Part shown: in pieces, positions 35,928-45,095 of the stretch
Layout: each line of letters opens with the position of its first letter
How positions within the stretch are numbered: position 1 is the first letter of the stretch
DNA from: Roseomonas sp.
Lineage (GTDB): Bacteria > Pseudomonadota > Alphaproteobacteria > Acetobacterales > Acetobacteraceae
Assembly (NCBI GenBank): GCA_020249775.1
Contig: JADCFA010000004.1
Location: forward strand, 1-64,000
Reading direction: 5' to 3'
Length of the DNA stretch: 64,000 bases
Position numbers and translations under genes: made by a program
The notes under the pieces: model-generated
The model's input: only the letters and a program-made list of their open reading frames with translations
Told to the model about the DNA's origin: nothing
The model's database searches: none

Positions 35928-37049
35928 ATGGCTGCTTATCTTCTGCGTCGTTTGCTGCTGGTGATTCCGACTCTATTCGGGATCATCCTGATCAATTTCG
36001 CCGTGGTGCAATTCGCCCCTGGCGGGCCTGTTGAGCAAATGCTCGCGGAACTGCGCGGCGAAGGCCAGACCATGGGGCGCATCACCGGAGAAGGCGGCGG
36101 CGAAATCCGCACACCCAATGCTTTGGAACAGCGCGGCACTGGCGGCGGTGGTGGCGATGGGCCGGTTGGGTCCTATCGCGGGGCGCGCGGGCTTGATCCC
36201 GCGATTGTCGCTGAAATCGAACGCGCCTTCGGCTTCGACAAGCCTGCAACAACGCGCTTCAAGGAAATGATCCTTGGCTATCTGAGCTTCGATTTCGGGC
36301 GATCTTTGTTTCGCGATCGGCCGGTGATTGACCTGATCATCGAAAAAATGCCGGTATCCATTTCACTCGGCCTTTGGTCCACGCTGCTGATCTACCTGAT
36401 TTCCATCCCACTCGGCATCCGCAAGGCTGTGCGTGATGGCTCGCGCTTTGATGTCGCGACATCGGCGGTGGTGTTGATTGGCTATGCCATACCGGGCTTT
36501 CTGTTTGCGATTGTGCTGGTGGTATTCTTCGCCGGCGGTTCCTTCTTTCAATGGTTCCCGCTGCGCGGGCTGAATAGCCCAGGGTCTGAGACCTGGTCGC
36601 TTGGCGCGCGCATTCTGGATTACGCCTGGCATATGGTGCTGCCCACCATTGCGTTGGTGATTGGCGGCTTTGCCACGCTGACCATGCTCACGAAAAACGC
36701 CTTTCTGGATGAAATTGGCAAGCAATATGTGCTGACCGCGCGCGCCAAGGGCGGGTCTGAAAGGCGCGTGCTTTACGGCCATATTTTCCGCAATGCCATG
36801 ATGCTGATCATTGCGGGCTTTCCGGCGGCTTTCATCGGCATTCTGTTCACCGGCGCGCTGCTGGTGGAGATTGTGTTTTCGCTCGATGGGCTTGGGCTGC
36901 TGGGCTTTGAAAGCGCCATTCGCCGTGATTATCCGGTGATGTTCGCCACCCTTTATATCTTCACCCTGATGGGGCTGGTGATGCAGATCATCGGCGATTT
37001 CACCTATACGCTGGTGGATCCGCGCATTGATTTTGAGGCACGGCGCTAA
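35928..37049 (+). CDS. yejB: Peptide ABC importer permease
   Basis: This inner-membrane permease has 373 residues. The N-terminus [39 protein letters not shown] is the OppB/YejB pattern. It also carries the long, Gly-rich insertion after the first helix (about 40-90) that marks YejB. The EAA loop is [26 protein letters not shown]. It starts two bases after yejA and overlaps yejE by one base (TAATG), so translation is coupled. Confidence 0.94.
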   Translation: MAAYLLRRLLLVIPTLFGIILINFAVVQFAPGGPVEQMLAELRGEGQTMGRITGEGGGEIRTPNALEQRGTGGGGGDGPVGSYRGARGLDPAIVAEIERAFGFDKPATTRFKEMILGYLSFDFGRSLFRDRPVIDLIIEKMPVSISLGLWSTLLIYLISIPLGIRKAVRDGSRFDVATSAVVLIGYAIPGFLFAIVLVVFFAGGSFFQWFPLRGLNSPGSETWSLGARILDYAWHMVLPTIALVIGGFATLTMLTKNAFLDEIGKQYVLTARAKGGSERRVLYGHIFRNAMMLIIAGFPAAFIGILFTGALLVEIVFSLDGLGLLGFESAIRRDYPVMFATLYIFTLMGLVMQIIGDFTYTLVDPRIDFEARR

Positions 37050-38086
37050 TGCTCTCCCCGCTTACGCAGCGACGGCTTGCGAATTTCCGTGCCAATAAGC
37101 GCGGCTATTGGTCGCTGATCATTTTCGGCACGCTATTCTTCATCACGCTTTTCGCGGAATTTCTGGCCAATGATCGGCCGCTGGTCGCGCGCATTGACGG
37201 GCGCTGGTATGTGCCGGTGCTGGCCGATTACGCGGAAAGCGATATCATCGAAGATGGATTGCCGACACTCGCTGATTGGCATGATCGCGGCTTTCGTGAG
37301 GAGATTGAAGCCAAGGGTGCGACGCTGATCTGGCCGCTGATCCCCTATTCCTACCGGACTGTCGTGCGCGATTTGGGTCGGCCAGCGCCAGCGCCGCCTT
37401 CGGCCCGCAATTGGCTCGGCACGGATGATCAGGCGCGCGATGTGCTGGCGCGCGTGATTTATGGCTTTCGTATTTCTGTGCTGTTTGGTTTTACGCTGAC
37501 GCTGATTAGCTCCGTCATTGGGATTGCGGCGGGTGCGGTGCAGGGGTTTTATGGCGGCAGCACGGATTTGCTGTTTCAGCGCTTCATCGAAATCTGGTCC
37601 GGCATGCCGCAGCTTTTCCTGCTGATTATTCTTGCGAGTGTGATTGAACCGAGCTTCTGGGTGCTGCTGATCTTTCTGCTGCTGTTTTCCTGGATGAACC
37701 TAACGGGCGTGGTGCGCGCTGAATTCCTGCGTGGGCGCAATTTCGATTATGTACGCGCGGCCAAGGCGCTTGGTGTTTCCGATGCGCGCATCATGCAGCG
37801 CCATATCCTGCCCAATGCCATGGTCGCGACACTCACCTTCCTGCCCTTCATCCTGTCAGGTAGTGTCACGGTGCTGGCCTCGCTTGATTTCCTTGGCTTT
37901 GGTCTGCCGCCGGGTTCGCCCTCACTCGGGGAATTGGTCAATCAGGGCAAGAACAACCTGACCGCGCCCTGGCTGGCGCTGACCAGCTTCTTTGTTCTGG
38001 GCGGCATGCTGACGCTGCTGATTTTTGTCGGCGAAGCGGTGCGCGATGCCTTTGACCCGCGCAAGCTGCCCGGAGGGCAGGGCTGA
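37049..38086 (+). CDS. yejE: Peptide ABC importer permease
   Basis: This OppC-like permease has 345 residues. After the N-terminal helix (SLIIFGTLFFITLFAEFLAN) comes a long periplasmic insertion (about 45-115), a YejE trait, then LGTDDQARDVLARVIYGFRISVLFGFTLTLISSVIG. The EAA loop is YVRAAKALGVSDARIMQRHILPNAM. It overlaps yejB by one base and yejF by one base. It pairs with YejB to form the channel. Confidence 0.94.
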   Translation: MLSPLTQRRLANFRANKRGYWSLIIFGTLFFITLFAEFLANDRPLVARIDGRWYVPVLADYAESDIIEDGLPTLADWHDRGFREEIEAKGATLIWPLIPYSYRTVVRDLGRPAPAPPSARNWLGTDDQARDVLARVIYGFRISVLFGFTLTLISSVIGIAAGAVQGFYGGSTDLLFQRFIEIWSGMPQLFLLIILASVIEPSFWVLLIFLLLFSWMNLTGVVRAEFLRGRNFDYVRAAKALGVSDARIMQRHILPNAMVATLTFLPFILSGSVTVLASLDFLGFGLPPGSPSLGELVNQGKNNLTAPWLALTSFFVLGGMLTLLIFVGEAVRDAFDPRKLPGGQG

Positions 38087-39693
38087 TGGCGCTGCTTTCG
38101 GTGCGCGATCTTTCGGTGGCCTTTCGCGGGCGGGAAGTGGTGCGCGGCGTTACATTTGATGTGCAGCCTGGCGAAACTCTCGCACTGGTGGGTGAAAGCG
38201 GCAGCGGCAAATCTGTCACTGCGCTTTCCTGCCTGCGGCTTCTGTCCAGCGCCGGCAGCAACCCGGCGGGTTCCATCACCTTGGATGGCGTTTCCGTGCT
38301 GGACGCGGATGACCGGCAACTCCGTGACTTGCGCGGCGGTGTCGCCGGCATGGTGTTTCAGGAGCCCATGACCTCGCTCAATCCCCTGCACAGCATTGAG
38401 CGGCAGATTGCCGAGGCCATCACGCTGCATCGCTCACTCAGCGGTCCTGCCCTGCGTGCGCGGGTGATTGAATTGCTGCGGCTTGCTGGCTTTCCTCAGG
38501 CCGAGGAACGGCTTGGTGCCTATCCGCATCAGCTTTCAGGCGGGCAGCGTCAGCGCGTGATGATTGCCGCCGCACTCGCCAATGATCCGAAGCTGCTGAT
38601 CGCCGATGAACCCACCACGGCTTTGGATGTGACCATCCAGGCGCAGATTCTCGATTTGCTCGCCGCGCTCAAGCAAAGGCTTGGTATGGCGATGCTGCTG
38701 ATCACGCATGATCTTTCCATTGTGCGGCGCCATGCGGATCGCGTGGTGGTGATGAAGGATGGCAATGCGGTGGAACAGGGTAAGGTTGCCGAGGTTTTCG
38801 CCGCGCCAAAGCACGAATATACGCGGATGCTACTTGCAACCGAACCACGCGGCGCGCCGGCGCCCATTTCCGCCGATGCCGCTACCACGATGGAAGCGCG
38901 GGATATCCGCGTGCATTTCCCGATCCGTCGCGGCCTGCTGCGCCGCGTAGTAGCCGAAGTAAAGGCCGTGAATGGCGTGTCACTATCGCTCCGTGCTGGT
39001 GAAACACTCGGGCTTGTTGGCGAAAGTGGCTCCGGCAAGACAACGCTTGGCTTGGCGCTGCTCCGCATGGCGGATAGTCAAGGCAGCATCGTTTTTGCCG
39101 GGCAGGATTTACAGGCGCTTTCCACCCGCGCGCTGCGCCCCTGGCGGCGGCGCATGCAGATCGTGTTTCAAGACCCCTTCGGCGCACTCTCACCACGCTT
39201 GAGTGTTGCGGAAATCATTGGTGAGGGGCTGGAAGTGCATGAAGCCGGCCTGCCGCGCGCTGAACGTCTGGCGCGTGTGGCGGAGGCTTTGCGCGAAGTG
39301 GGCCTGGACCCCGCCATGGCGGAACGCTACCCGCATGAATTTTCTGGCGGCCAGCGCCAACGCATCGCCATTGCGCGGGCCATGGTGTTGAAGCCAAGCC
39401 TGGTGGTGCTGGATGAACCGACCAGCGCGCTTGATGTCAGCGTGCAGGCACAGGTGGTGGATTTGCTGCGTGATTTGCAGGCGCGTCATGGGTTGGCTTA
39501 CGTGTTCATCTCTCATGACCTTCGCGTCGTGCGCGCCATGGCGCATCGTATCGCAGTGCTGAAGGATGGGCTTGTGGTGGAAGAAGGTGAGGCCGCAGCG
39601 CTGGTGCAGGCGCCCAAGCAGGCCTATACGCGGCAATTGATGGCAGCCGCTTTTGACCTGACCAGCAATGAAAAGGCAACGACCCTACAGTGA
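38086..39693 (+). CDS. yejF: Peptide ABC importer ATPase, two nucleotide-binding domains in one chain
   Basis: This tandem ATPase has 535 residues. Domain 1 has [27 protein letters not shown] and [16 protein letters not shown]. Domain 2 has [30 protein letters not shown] and [16 protein letters not shown]. Each is followed by an oligopeptide/dipeptide C-terminal region ([12 protein letters not shown] and [12 protein letters not shown]). This fused OppDF arrangement is the standard YejF form. Its stop overlaps the GTG start of the next gene, extending the operon beyond the transporter. Confidence 0.94.
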   Translation: MALLSVRDLSVAFRGREVVRGVTFDVQPGETLALVGESGSGKSVTALSCLRLLSSAGSNPAGSITLDGVSVLDADDRQLRDLRGGVAGMVFQEPMTSLNPLHSIERQIAEAITLHRSLSGPALRARVIELLRLAGFPQAEERLGAYPHQLSGGQRQRVMIAAALANDPKLLIADEPTTALDVTIQAQILDLLAALKQRLGMAMLLITHDLSIVRRHADRVVVMKDGNAVEQGKVAEVFAAPKHEYTRMLLATEPRGAPAPISADAATTMEARDIRVHFPIRRGLLRRVVAEVKAVNGVSLSLRAGETLGLVGESGSGKTTLGLALLRMADSQGSIVFAGQDLQALSTRALRPWRRRMQIVFQDPFGALSPRLSVAEIIGEGLEVHEAGLPRAERLARVAEALREVGLDPAMAERYPHEFSGGQRQRIAIARAMVLKPSLVVLDEPTSALDVSVQAQVVDLLRDLQARHGLAYVFISHDLRVVRAMAHRIAVLKDGLVVEEGEAAALVQAPKQAYTRQLMAAAFDLTSNEKATTLQ

Positions 39694-40160
39694 GTGAATT
39701 GGAACGCCTGAAAGCCATGCTGGATGCCGAGCAAGTGAAGCTCGGCGTCAGTCTGCGTCGGATGAATTCGCCAGGCTCCCCGGTCTATCGCACCTGGGAA
39801 AATGTCTGGCCAACCGCAACGATCCTGACCACCAGCTTCATTGCGCTGAAATGGGGTGGTGCGCCCTTGGAAGCGCTTGGCGTGCAACAAGGCGGCACCT
39901 GGGCCGGCATGGTGGTGCTTGGCATTGGCTGCTGGTGGTGGCTTGCGAAGATCATGCCGAAAATCAAGGATGGCGTGTTTGAACGCACCGCCGCTTTGGC
40001 ACTTTCATCGCCGCAGCAATTTGATTTCCTCTGGTCCAAAAGCATCCTCAGCCTTTACGCCAAGCTGCCCGATGGCACGGAATGGGCGGCGACCAGGCGG
40101 GATGATTGGCGCGCCTTTGTGCGCCGGCTGGATGAAGCATTGTCAAAGGAAAACGCGTAA
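39690..40160 (+). CDS. Uncharacterised two-helix membrane protein downstream of yejF
   Basis: I do not recognise the family. The protein has 156 residues and starts with GTG overlapping the yejF stop. Two hydrophobic stretches (about 40-62 and 68-86: TILTTSFIALKWGG and WAGMVVLGIGCWWWLAKIM) suggest two membrane helices with both ends on the same side. The C-terminal part (about 90-156) is soluble and charged. It ends one base into the next gene, so all six genes from yejA are probably one transcript. A role in peptide uptake is only suggested by position. Confidence 0.75.
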   Translation: MSELERLKAMLDAEQVKLGVSLRRMNSPGSPVYRTWENVWPTATILTTSFIALKWGGAPLEALGVQQGGTWAGMVVLGIGCWWWLAKIMPKIKDGVFERTAALALSSPQQFDFLWSKSILSLYAKLPDGTEWAATRRDDWRAFVRRLDEALSKENA

Positions 40161-41092
40161 TGGCCATTCTGCTTTCAACCAAGACGCATACCATGCAGGA
40201 TTGGAAGGCGGCACTGCTGGCCGTTGATCCCAGCCTGGATATTCGGCTGTTTCCGGATGCGGGCGATCCCGCCGAAATTGAAGCCGCGGTGGTTTGGACC
40301 GCGCATGATATGATGGAACTCCGCCGCTATCCGAATTTGAAGCTGATTGTTTCCATGGGTGCCGGTGTTGATCATTTGCTGCGCCCGCCGGGGCCGCCGC
40401 CGGGCATTCCGGTGGCGCGGCTGAAGGATGTGCTGCTGACCAGCGCCATGGCGGAATGGGTGCTGCTGAATGTGCTCCGCTTTCACAGGCAAGATCCGGA
40501 ATACCGCGCCCTGCAACAACGCAAAGAATGGCTGGAGCTTTCGGCGCCCAGCACCGCGGAACGGCGCATCGGCATTCTGGGCATTGGCGAATTGGGCAGT
40601 GCTTCGGCGCGTGTGCTGACTTCACTTGGTTTTCCGGTCATGGGTTGGTCGCGCAGCGCGAAGACGCTGCCCGGCGTGCAGACCTTCCATGGTGCAGATG
40701 GGCTGATGGCCATGGCGAAGCAAAGCGATATCCTGATCTGCCTGCTGCCACTCACGCCGCAAACGCGCGGCGTTTTGAATGCCAGGCTGCTGTCCGCGCT
40801 GCCGCGCGGCGCTTATGTGATCAATGGTGCGCGTGGCGGACATATGGTCGCGGAAGATATGCTGGCCGCACTTGATTCCGGCCATATCGCCGGCGCAGCC
40901 TTGGATGTTTTCGAACCCGAACCCCTGCCGCCGGAAAGCGCCTTCTGGTCTCACCCGAAGGTGTTTCTCACGCCGCATGCCGCCAGTATCACCATCCCTT
41001 CCAGTGTGGCGCCACAAGTGGTGGAGAATATCCACAACATGCGCGTTGGCCGGCCGCTGATCAATCTGGTGGATTTCAGCCTGGGATACTAG
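40160..41092 (+). CDS. D-2-hydroxyacid dehydrogenase, glyoxylate/hydroxypyruvate reductase A-like
   Basis: This NAD(P)-dependent reductase has 310 residues and is of the GhrA group. It has the Rossmann motif GILGIGELGSASARVLTSLGFPVMGWSRS, the catalytic Arg in VINGARGGHMV, Glu in DVFEPEPLPPES and His in LTPHAASIT, so the triad is complete. The usual reactions are glyoxylate to glycolate and hydroxypyruvate to glycerate. It is the last gene of the yej transcript, and its stop is embedded in the first base pairs of a palindromic repeat that may act as terminator. Confidence 0.9.
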   Translation: MAILLSTKTHTMQDWKAALLAVDPSLDIRLFPDAGDPAEIEAAVVWTAHDMMELRRYPNLKLIVSMGAGVDHLLRPPGPPPGIPVARLKDVLLTSAMAEWVLLNVLRFHRQDPEYRALQQRKEWLELSAPSTAERRIGILGIGELGSASARVLTSLGFPVMGWSRSAKTLPGVQTFHGADGLMAMAKQSDILICLLPLTPQTRGVLNARLLSALPRGAYVINGARGGHMVAEDMLAALDSGHIAGAALDVFEPEPLPPESAFWSHPKVFLTPHAASITIPSSVAPQVVENIHNMRVGRPLINLVDFSLGY

Positions 41093-41192
41093 AGCATGTT
41101 GCGTTCACATGGGTTCACGCAACACGCTCTACGCCGTTGTTTTTCGAGCATCTTCACACGTTCAGATGATTCCATCTGAAGGTGATCTGCTC
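41091..41192 (+). repeat. Palindromic repeat pair after the hydroxyacid dehydrogenase gene (module 2 plus another palindrome)
   Basis: The stretch 41093-41396 between genes holds two stem-loops and then the 5' part of an IS110 remnant. The first runs AGAGCATGTTGCG (41091-41103) to CGCAACACGCTCT (41118-41130), one mismatch, with TTCACATGGGTTCA in the loop. This is module 2 of the mosaic repeat seen at 55196 and 56600. The second has GAGCA and TGCTC ends (41146 and 41192) around TTCAGATG-ATTC-CATCTGAA. The first arm begins inside the TAG stop, so it may end the transcript. Confidence 0.75.
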
Positions 41193-41396
41193 GTCTTATG
41201 ACTTTTCCCGCTGATTGGGCGAGAATGGAACCGCCGAGAGGAGGTTCTGGCCTCCCCTCAGCGGCGAGGGACGGATCGTGGATCTGCTGGCCGTTTGACG
41301 GGCCGAGTTAGAGTTTGATCACCCTCGTCTTTTCCCTCAGGCCTGAACGGATACCAGGGGTTTAGCCCCGGATGACAAGCATAGGCTGGGCAAAAG

Positions 41397-41830
41397 ATGA
41401 CAGAAACTAACATCGGGATTGATATCTCGAAAGACCATCTCGACGTGCATCGCCTCCCAGGCAATGAGCGCCGGCGTTTCGATAATTCCAAAGCTGGCCA
41501 CAAGGCCCTGATCCAAGGCAATTCTGATCTGGCCCAGCGCTTCGCTATCCTGTGCTCCATCCCAGGCATCGCCGAGGTCAGCGCCGCCATGCTCCCAATT
41601 GGAAAGGAAAGTCCTTCATCCGAGGCGGGCGCCAGCAGGTCCGGCAAGGGCTTTACATGCCGGCCCTGGTCGCCATCCGCTTCAATGCCGATCTCAAAAC
41701 AAAATACGAGCAACTCATCAAGGCGTGGAAAGCCCCAAAACAGGCCATCACCGCCGTCATGCGAAAGCTCATCATCCTCGCAAACGCGCTACTCAAAAAA
41801 GGTAGAAATTGGCAACCACGGGTGGCTTGA
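41397..41830 (+). pseudogene. IS110-family transposase remnant with internal deletions and a frameshift
   Basis: The first 40 codons (TNIGIDISKDHLDVHRLPGNERRRFDNSKAGHKALIQ) are the start of a DEDD transposase of the IS110 family. It then jumps to the C-terminal helix-hairpin-helix block LAQRFAILCSIPGIAEVSAAML. After a second deletion and a frame change near 41600 the C-terminus continues (KGKSFIRGGRQQVRQGLYMPALVAIRFNADLKTKYEQL) to a stop at 41828-41830. An intact protein would have about 320-400 residues; fewer than 145 remain. The catalytic region is missing, so it is dead. The leader 41270-41396 probably also derives from the element. Confidence 0.88.
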
Positions 41831-41848
41831 CCATCACGGATACTCTAG

Positions 41849-42092
41849 CAGCCTGTCTGATAAACTTGGTCGGCAGTGGCTGTCCTGAGGGTTTCGGCCT
41901 TCTTCACGCGGCCTTTCGCCTGTTCCCGCTTTTGCCTTGTGGAGCTTGGGAAGGTTTGTGGGCGGTGCAGAACATGGTCCAATCGTTTCTGAGCTTGAGC
42001 AGATCGCGGACGCGACGCCGCGAGAACTCTCCGGCATGCTTGTTCATCCGGCCGACAACCTGCAAGCCCTTGGGCGCGGGGCTTGCGGCCAT
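41849..42092 (-). pseudogene. C-terminal remnant of an IS1182/IS5-like transposase
   Basis: On the minus strand the frame reads ...GRMNKHAGEF...DLLKLRNDWTMFCTAHKPSQAPQGK, resembling the last helix of DDE transposases of the IS1182/IS5 type (normally WxxICxAHNLLKL). A second, diverged remnant with WTMICTSHNLLKLQK lies at 54947-55093. Both end in the same bases, CAGCCTGTCT on the plus strand, probably the trace of an element end. It abuts the IS110 remnant, so this site has been hit repeatedly. Confidence 0.65.
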
Positions 42093-42173
42093 GGCTCAAA
42101 ACCCGGCGCGCCGCATTCAAAGCGGGCCAGTGCAGACCAGCGGCCCTGCTGGCACTCAGTTCATCGCACCGCC

Positions 42174-43184
42174 TTACTCGGCGCGGATGCCCGCTTCCCT
42201 CACGATCTTCCCCCATCCGGCATGCTCGGCGCGGACGCGGCGTGCGAATTCTTCCATTGTTCCGCCGCCGATCTGCTCGCCCCGCTCCGCGATGCGGTTA
42301 CGCGCCTCCTCATCCCGGCACGCAATATTCAACATGGCGTTGATGTGCTGCGCCAGATCGGTCGGCAAGCCGCGCGGGCCGAACAAGCCGACCCAGGCTC
42401 CAGTCACAAAATCCGGCAGGCCTGACTCCTCGGCTGTCGGAACATTCGGGAAGGCCGGAAGCCGGGTGGAGGAAGTTACCATGATCGGACGCAACCTACC
42501 TTCCTGAACGAAGCCATGCACCAGCGAAGGTGCTTCAAACTGCGTCTGGTAGCGACCGGCGATGAAATCCGGCAGGGCTGGCCCACTACCGCGGTAATGG
42601 ATGAAATTGATGGCCGGGTTGCCGAGCCGCGCGCGCAGTTTTTCCGAAATCCCATGGGCGATGCCGCCGGCGCTGGTGGTCCCCATATCGATCCCGCGCG
42701 GCTGTTGGCTACGCACCCAGGTGACCCATTCCTGGAAATTCCGCACCGGCACATCCGGGTGCACCAGCAGCAGCACCGGCGATTGCAGCATCAAACCGAT
42801 GGGCACGAGCTCCAGCGGATCGAAATTCACCCCCTGCATGGTATGCGGGTTCAATACGAAGGTGCCGACATTACCAACCGTCAGGGTATAGCCATCCGGG
42901 CGGGCGCGCAGCACCTGTTCCACCGCTATATTGCCGCCAGCGCCGCCACGGTTTTCGATCGGCACAGGCTGGCCGATGGCGCGGGAGAAGGGGGCTTGCA
43001 GCATACGCGCGGCGAAATCGGTCTGACCGCCGGGCGGGAAGCCGACAATCCAGTTGACCGGCCGGTCCGGCCAATTGCCGGGGCCGCGCGCCGCCTGAGC
43101 GCGGGCGAGGCTAGGCAAGGCCAGCGCACCGCTTGCGACAAGGCCGAGTGCAGTGCGGCGACGCATAGGAATGGATTGAGACAT
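42174..43184 (-). CDS. Bug/TctC-family periplasmic receptor 1
   Basis: This tripartite tricarboxylate-type receptor has 336 residues. The start at 43184 follows a GAGG and opens a signal peptide with a twin-arginine-like start (MRRRTALGLVASGALALPSLARAQ). Mature blocks are NWIVGFPPGGQTDFAARMLQ, PVPIENRGGAGGNIAVEQVLRARPDGYTL and INFIHYRGSGPALPDFIAGR, the two substrate loops of the family. No tctA or tctB is present. It is divergent from the aldo/keto reductase of the sugar-oxidation cluster, so it may capture the substrate of that pathway. Confidence 0.92.
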   Translation of the reverse strand: MSQSIPMRRRTALGLVASGALALPSLARAQAARGPGNWPDRPVNWIVGFPPGGQTDFAARMLQAPFSRAIGQPVPIENRGGAGGNIAVEQVLRARPDGYTLTVGNVGTFVLNPHTMQGVNFDPLELVPIGLMLQSPVLLLVHPDVPVRNFQEWVTWVRSQQPRGIDMGTTSAGGIAHGISEKLRARLGNPAINFIHYRGSGPALPDFIAGRYQTQFEAPSLVHGFVQEGRLRPIMVTSSTRLPAFPNVPTAEESGLPDFVTGAWVGLFGPRGLPTDLAQHINAMLNIACRDEEARNRIAERGEQIGGGTMEEFARRVRAEHAGWGKIVREAGIRAE

Positions 43185-43564
43185 GGCTTGAACCTCGGTT
43201 TCCCCAGATGGCCGGTTGATCCGGACTTTCAGACATGAAGTTATCGTAATTCGACCGCCCGCGCAACGGTGTTGAACCTCCATCGCGCCAGCCCCGCCAA
43301 AGCCTTCGAAGGTAGCTCAAGTTATTATGTCGGCGCGTGCCCCCCCGTCTTGGGTGAGTGCCTTCTCAAGCATGGGCAAAGGAAAGGGCTGCCAGCGCCT
43401 TGGGAAAGTGCCGCGAAAGAATTGCAGTTTGAAGAATTTCATACTCTAATTCATTGCGCCACTCCACATCAGCCAGACCGTGGTTAATAAAGCCGGTCGG
43501 CTTTTATCCCTGCACCAGCAGCGCGCTAAGCAACGCGTGCCAATAATCCAGAAGGAAGAACGTC
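43185..43564. other. 380-base intergenic region between divergent Bug receptor and aldo/keto reductase
   Basis: I see no convincing gene here. A short palindrome, AAAGCCG-GT-CGGCTTT (43489-43504), lies about 60 bases before the reductase start and may be an operator or small hairpin. The reductase is preceded by AGAAGGAAGAACGTC as ribosome site. The region must hold both divergent promoters, but none matches consensus well. Confidence 0.4.
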
Positions 43565-44599
43565 ATGGATCACATTGCTGCCCGCCGGATCGGCACAACC
43601 GGCCTAAGCGTCACGGAGCTTGGCTTTGGTGCTGCGCCCATTGGCGGCTTTCGTGCCACCATAAGCGAAGCCGAAGCGCAAGCGCTTCTTGAAACTGCAT
43701 GGCAGGGCGGCGTGCGCTTCTTCGATACCTCGCCCTTTTACGGCTATGGCCGCAGCGAATTGCGACTTGGACATTTCCTTCGCCAATACCCGCGCGAAGA
43801 CTACATTATCTCCACAAAAATCGGGCGTGTCATGCATGCGCAGCGCCCGGGTGAGGAGGCTCCAGCCGATCTGCGCAGCAATGGTCTGCCAGGTTTCATT
43901 CCCGCCTTCGACTATAGCTATGACGGCGTCATGCGATCGCTTGAACAATCCTGCCTGCGCCTTGGGATTTCGCGCATGGATATCCTGCTGGTCCATGACA
44001 TAGATTTCTGGACTATTCAGGACAGGGATCTGCTTGACCAGCGTTTTCGCACTCTGATGGATAGCGGTTACCGTGCGCTGGATGAATTGCGCAGCGCCGG
44101 GGTGATTGGTGCGATTGGCTGCGGCTTGAATGAAGCGGATATGTGTCTCCGCTTTGCACAAGCCGGCAATTTCGACTGCATGCTACTGGCTGGACGCTAT
44201 ACCCTGCTCGAACAGGGCGCGCTGGAGGCGTTTCTGCCCTATGCGGGAGCGAAGAATGTCAGCGTGATCATTGGTGGGCCATATAATTCCGGCATCCTCG
44301 CGGGTGATGTGCCCGATCATGCAACCCATGACTATAAGGCCGCGCCGCGACACCTGATCGAAAAGGCGCGCCGGATTGCCGCGGTGTGTCAGCGACATCA
44401 GGTGCCTTTGGCGGCGGCGGCGCTACAATTCCCGCTTGCCCATCCCGCTGTGGCATCGGTGATCCCGGGCGCCTTGTCAGTCCGAGAGGTACAACAGAAT
44501 CTTGGCCATTTGCGCCAACCCATCCCTGTCGCATTATGGCACGAATTGCGCGCGGAAGGTTTGCTTGCGCCGACTGCGCCGATCCCTGGTCAAGCGTAA
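43565..44599 (+). CDS. Aldo/keto reductase (aldose 1-dehydrogenase-like)
   Basis: This NAD(P)-dependent oxidoreductase has 344 residues and a TIM-barrel fold. RRIGTTGLSVTELGFGAAPIGG opens the barrel. The catalytic Asp and Tyr lie in RFFDTSPFYGYGRSE, the Lys in YIISTKIGR and the His in ILLVHDID. The closest group by pattern is D-threo-aldose (L-fucose) 1-dehydrogenase and pyridoxal 4-dehydrogenase. It starts a run of three same-strand genes with a dehydrogenase subunit-3-like protein and a GMC flavoenzyme, which suggests stepwise oxidation of a sugar or polyol. Confidence 0.87.
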   Translation: MDHIAARRIGTTGLSVTELGFGAAPIGGFRATISEAEAQALLETAWQGGVRFFDTSPFYGYGRSELRLGHFLRQYPREDYIISTKIGRVMHAQRPGEEAPADLRSNGLPGFIPAFDYSYDGVMRSLEQSCLRLGISRMDILLVHDIDFWTIQDRDLLDQRFRTLMDSGYRALDELRSAGVIGAIGCGLNEADMCLRFAQAGNFDCMLLAGRYTLLEQGALEAFLPYAGAKNVSVIIGGPYNSGILAGDVPDHATHDYKAAPRHLIEKARRIAAVCQRHQVPLAAAALQFPLAHPAVASVIPGALSVREVQQNLGHLRQPIPVALWHELRAEGLLAPTAPIPGQA

Positions 44600-44639
44600 C
44601 GCTGGGCGAATCCAAGGATTGCGGAGGGTTAACCTAGGC

Positions 44640-45092
44640 ATGGACAATTTGAAGCCTGAACCGCTGAATGCTGAAGCAAGGGCCATCTTTCGTCGCTTAC
44701 TCGGCATCATGATACCCGCCGATCCAGAGATGGCGTTGCCATCGGCCGATGATCCTTTGATCCTTGAAGACTGCATTGAAACTTTGGGGCGAGATGCGGC
44801 CGCTATTCGCATTCTTCTTGCCGAATTGATGCGCCTTGGTTTTCTTGATCTGCCTATTGAGCAGGCTGAAGCCAAGGCGATGGCATTGCTCAGCGAGACC
44901 CGGGCTGAGGTGCAGACGCTCTCGCGCGTTGTGGTCGCCGCCTATTATCGCGATGGTCGCGTGATGCAGGCATATGGCCGGGAACCGCGCGCCCCTTTTC
45001 CGAAAGGTCATGCCTTGCCGCAAGGCGATTGGACCTTGCTTGATTCTGTCAAACAGAAAAAAGCCTTCTGGCGTGATGATCGTGGGGCATAA
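44640..45092 (+). CDS. Gluconate 2-dehydrogenase subunit 3-like protein
   Basis: This small helical protein has 150 residues and precedes the GMC flavoenzyme by 3 bases. Membrane-bound gluconate and glucose dehydrogenases have a small subunit at this position that helps fold and export the flavin subunit, usually with a twin-arginine signal. Here no signal peptide is visible (it starts MDNLKPEPLNAEARAIFRRLLGIMIPADPEM), so export by this chain is doubtful. The block YYRDGRVMQAYGREPRAPFPKGHALPQGDWTLLD matches the family. The ATG at 44640 was chosen because an upstream start lies inside the reductase. Confidence 0.75.
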   Translation: MDNLKPEPLNAEARAIFRRLLGIMIPADPEMALPSADDPLILEDCIETLGRDAAAIRILLAELMRLGFLDLPIEQAEAKAMALLSETRAEVQTLSRVVVAAYYRDGRVMQAYGREPRAPFPKGHALPQGDWTLLDSVKQKKAFWRDDRGA

Positions 45093-45095
45093 TTC

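Noticed and set aside
41845-42216. 123-codon minus-strand frame in the IS remnant
   Set aside because: Another frame of the same stretch carries the transposase tail; this one is Arg/Ala-rich and overlaps the Bug gene.
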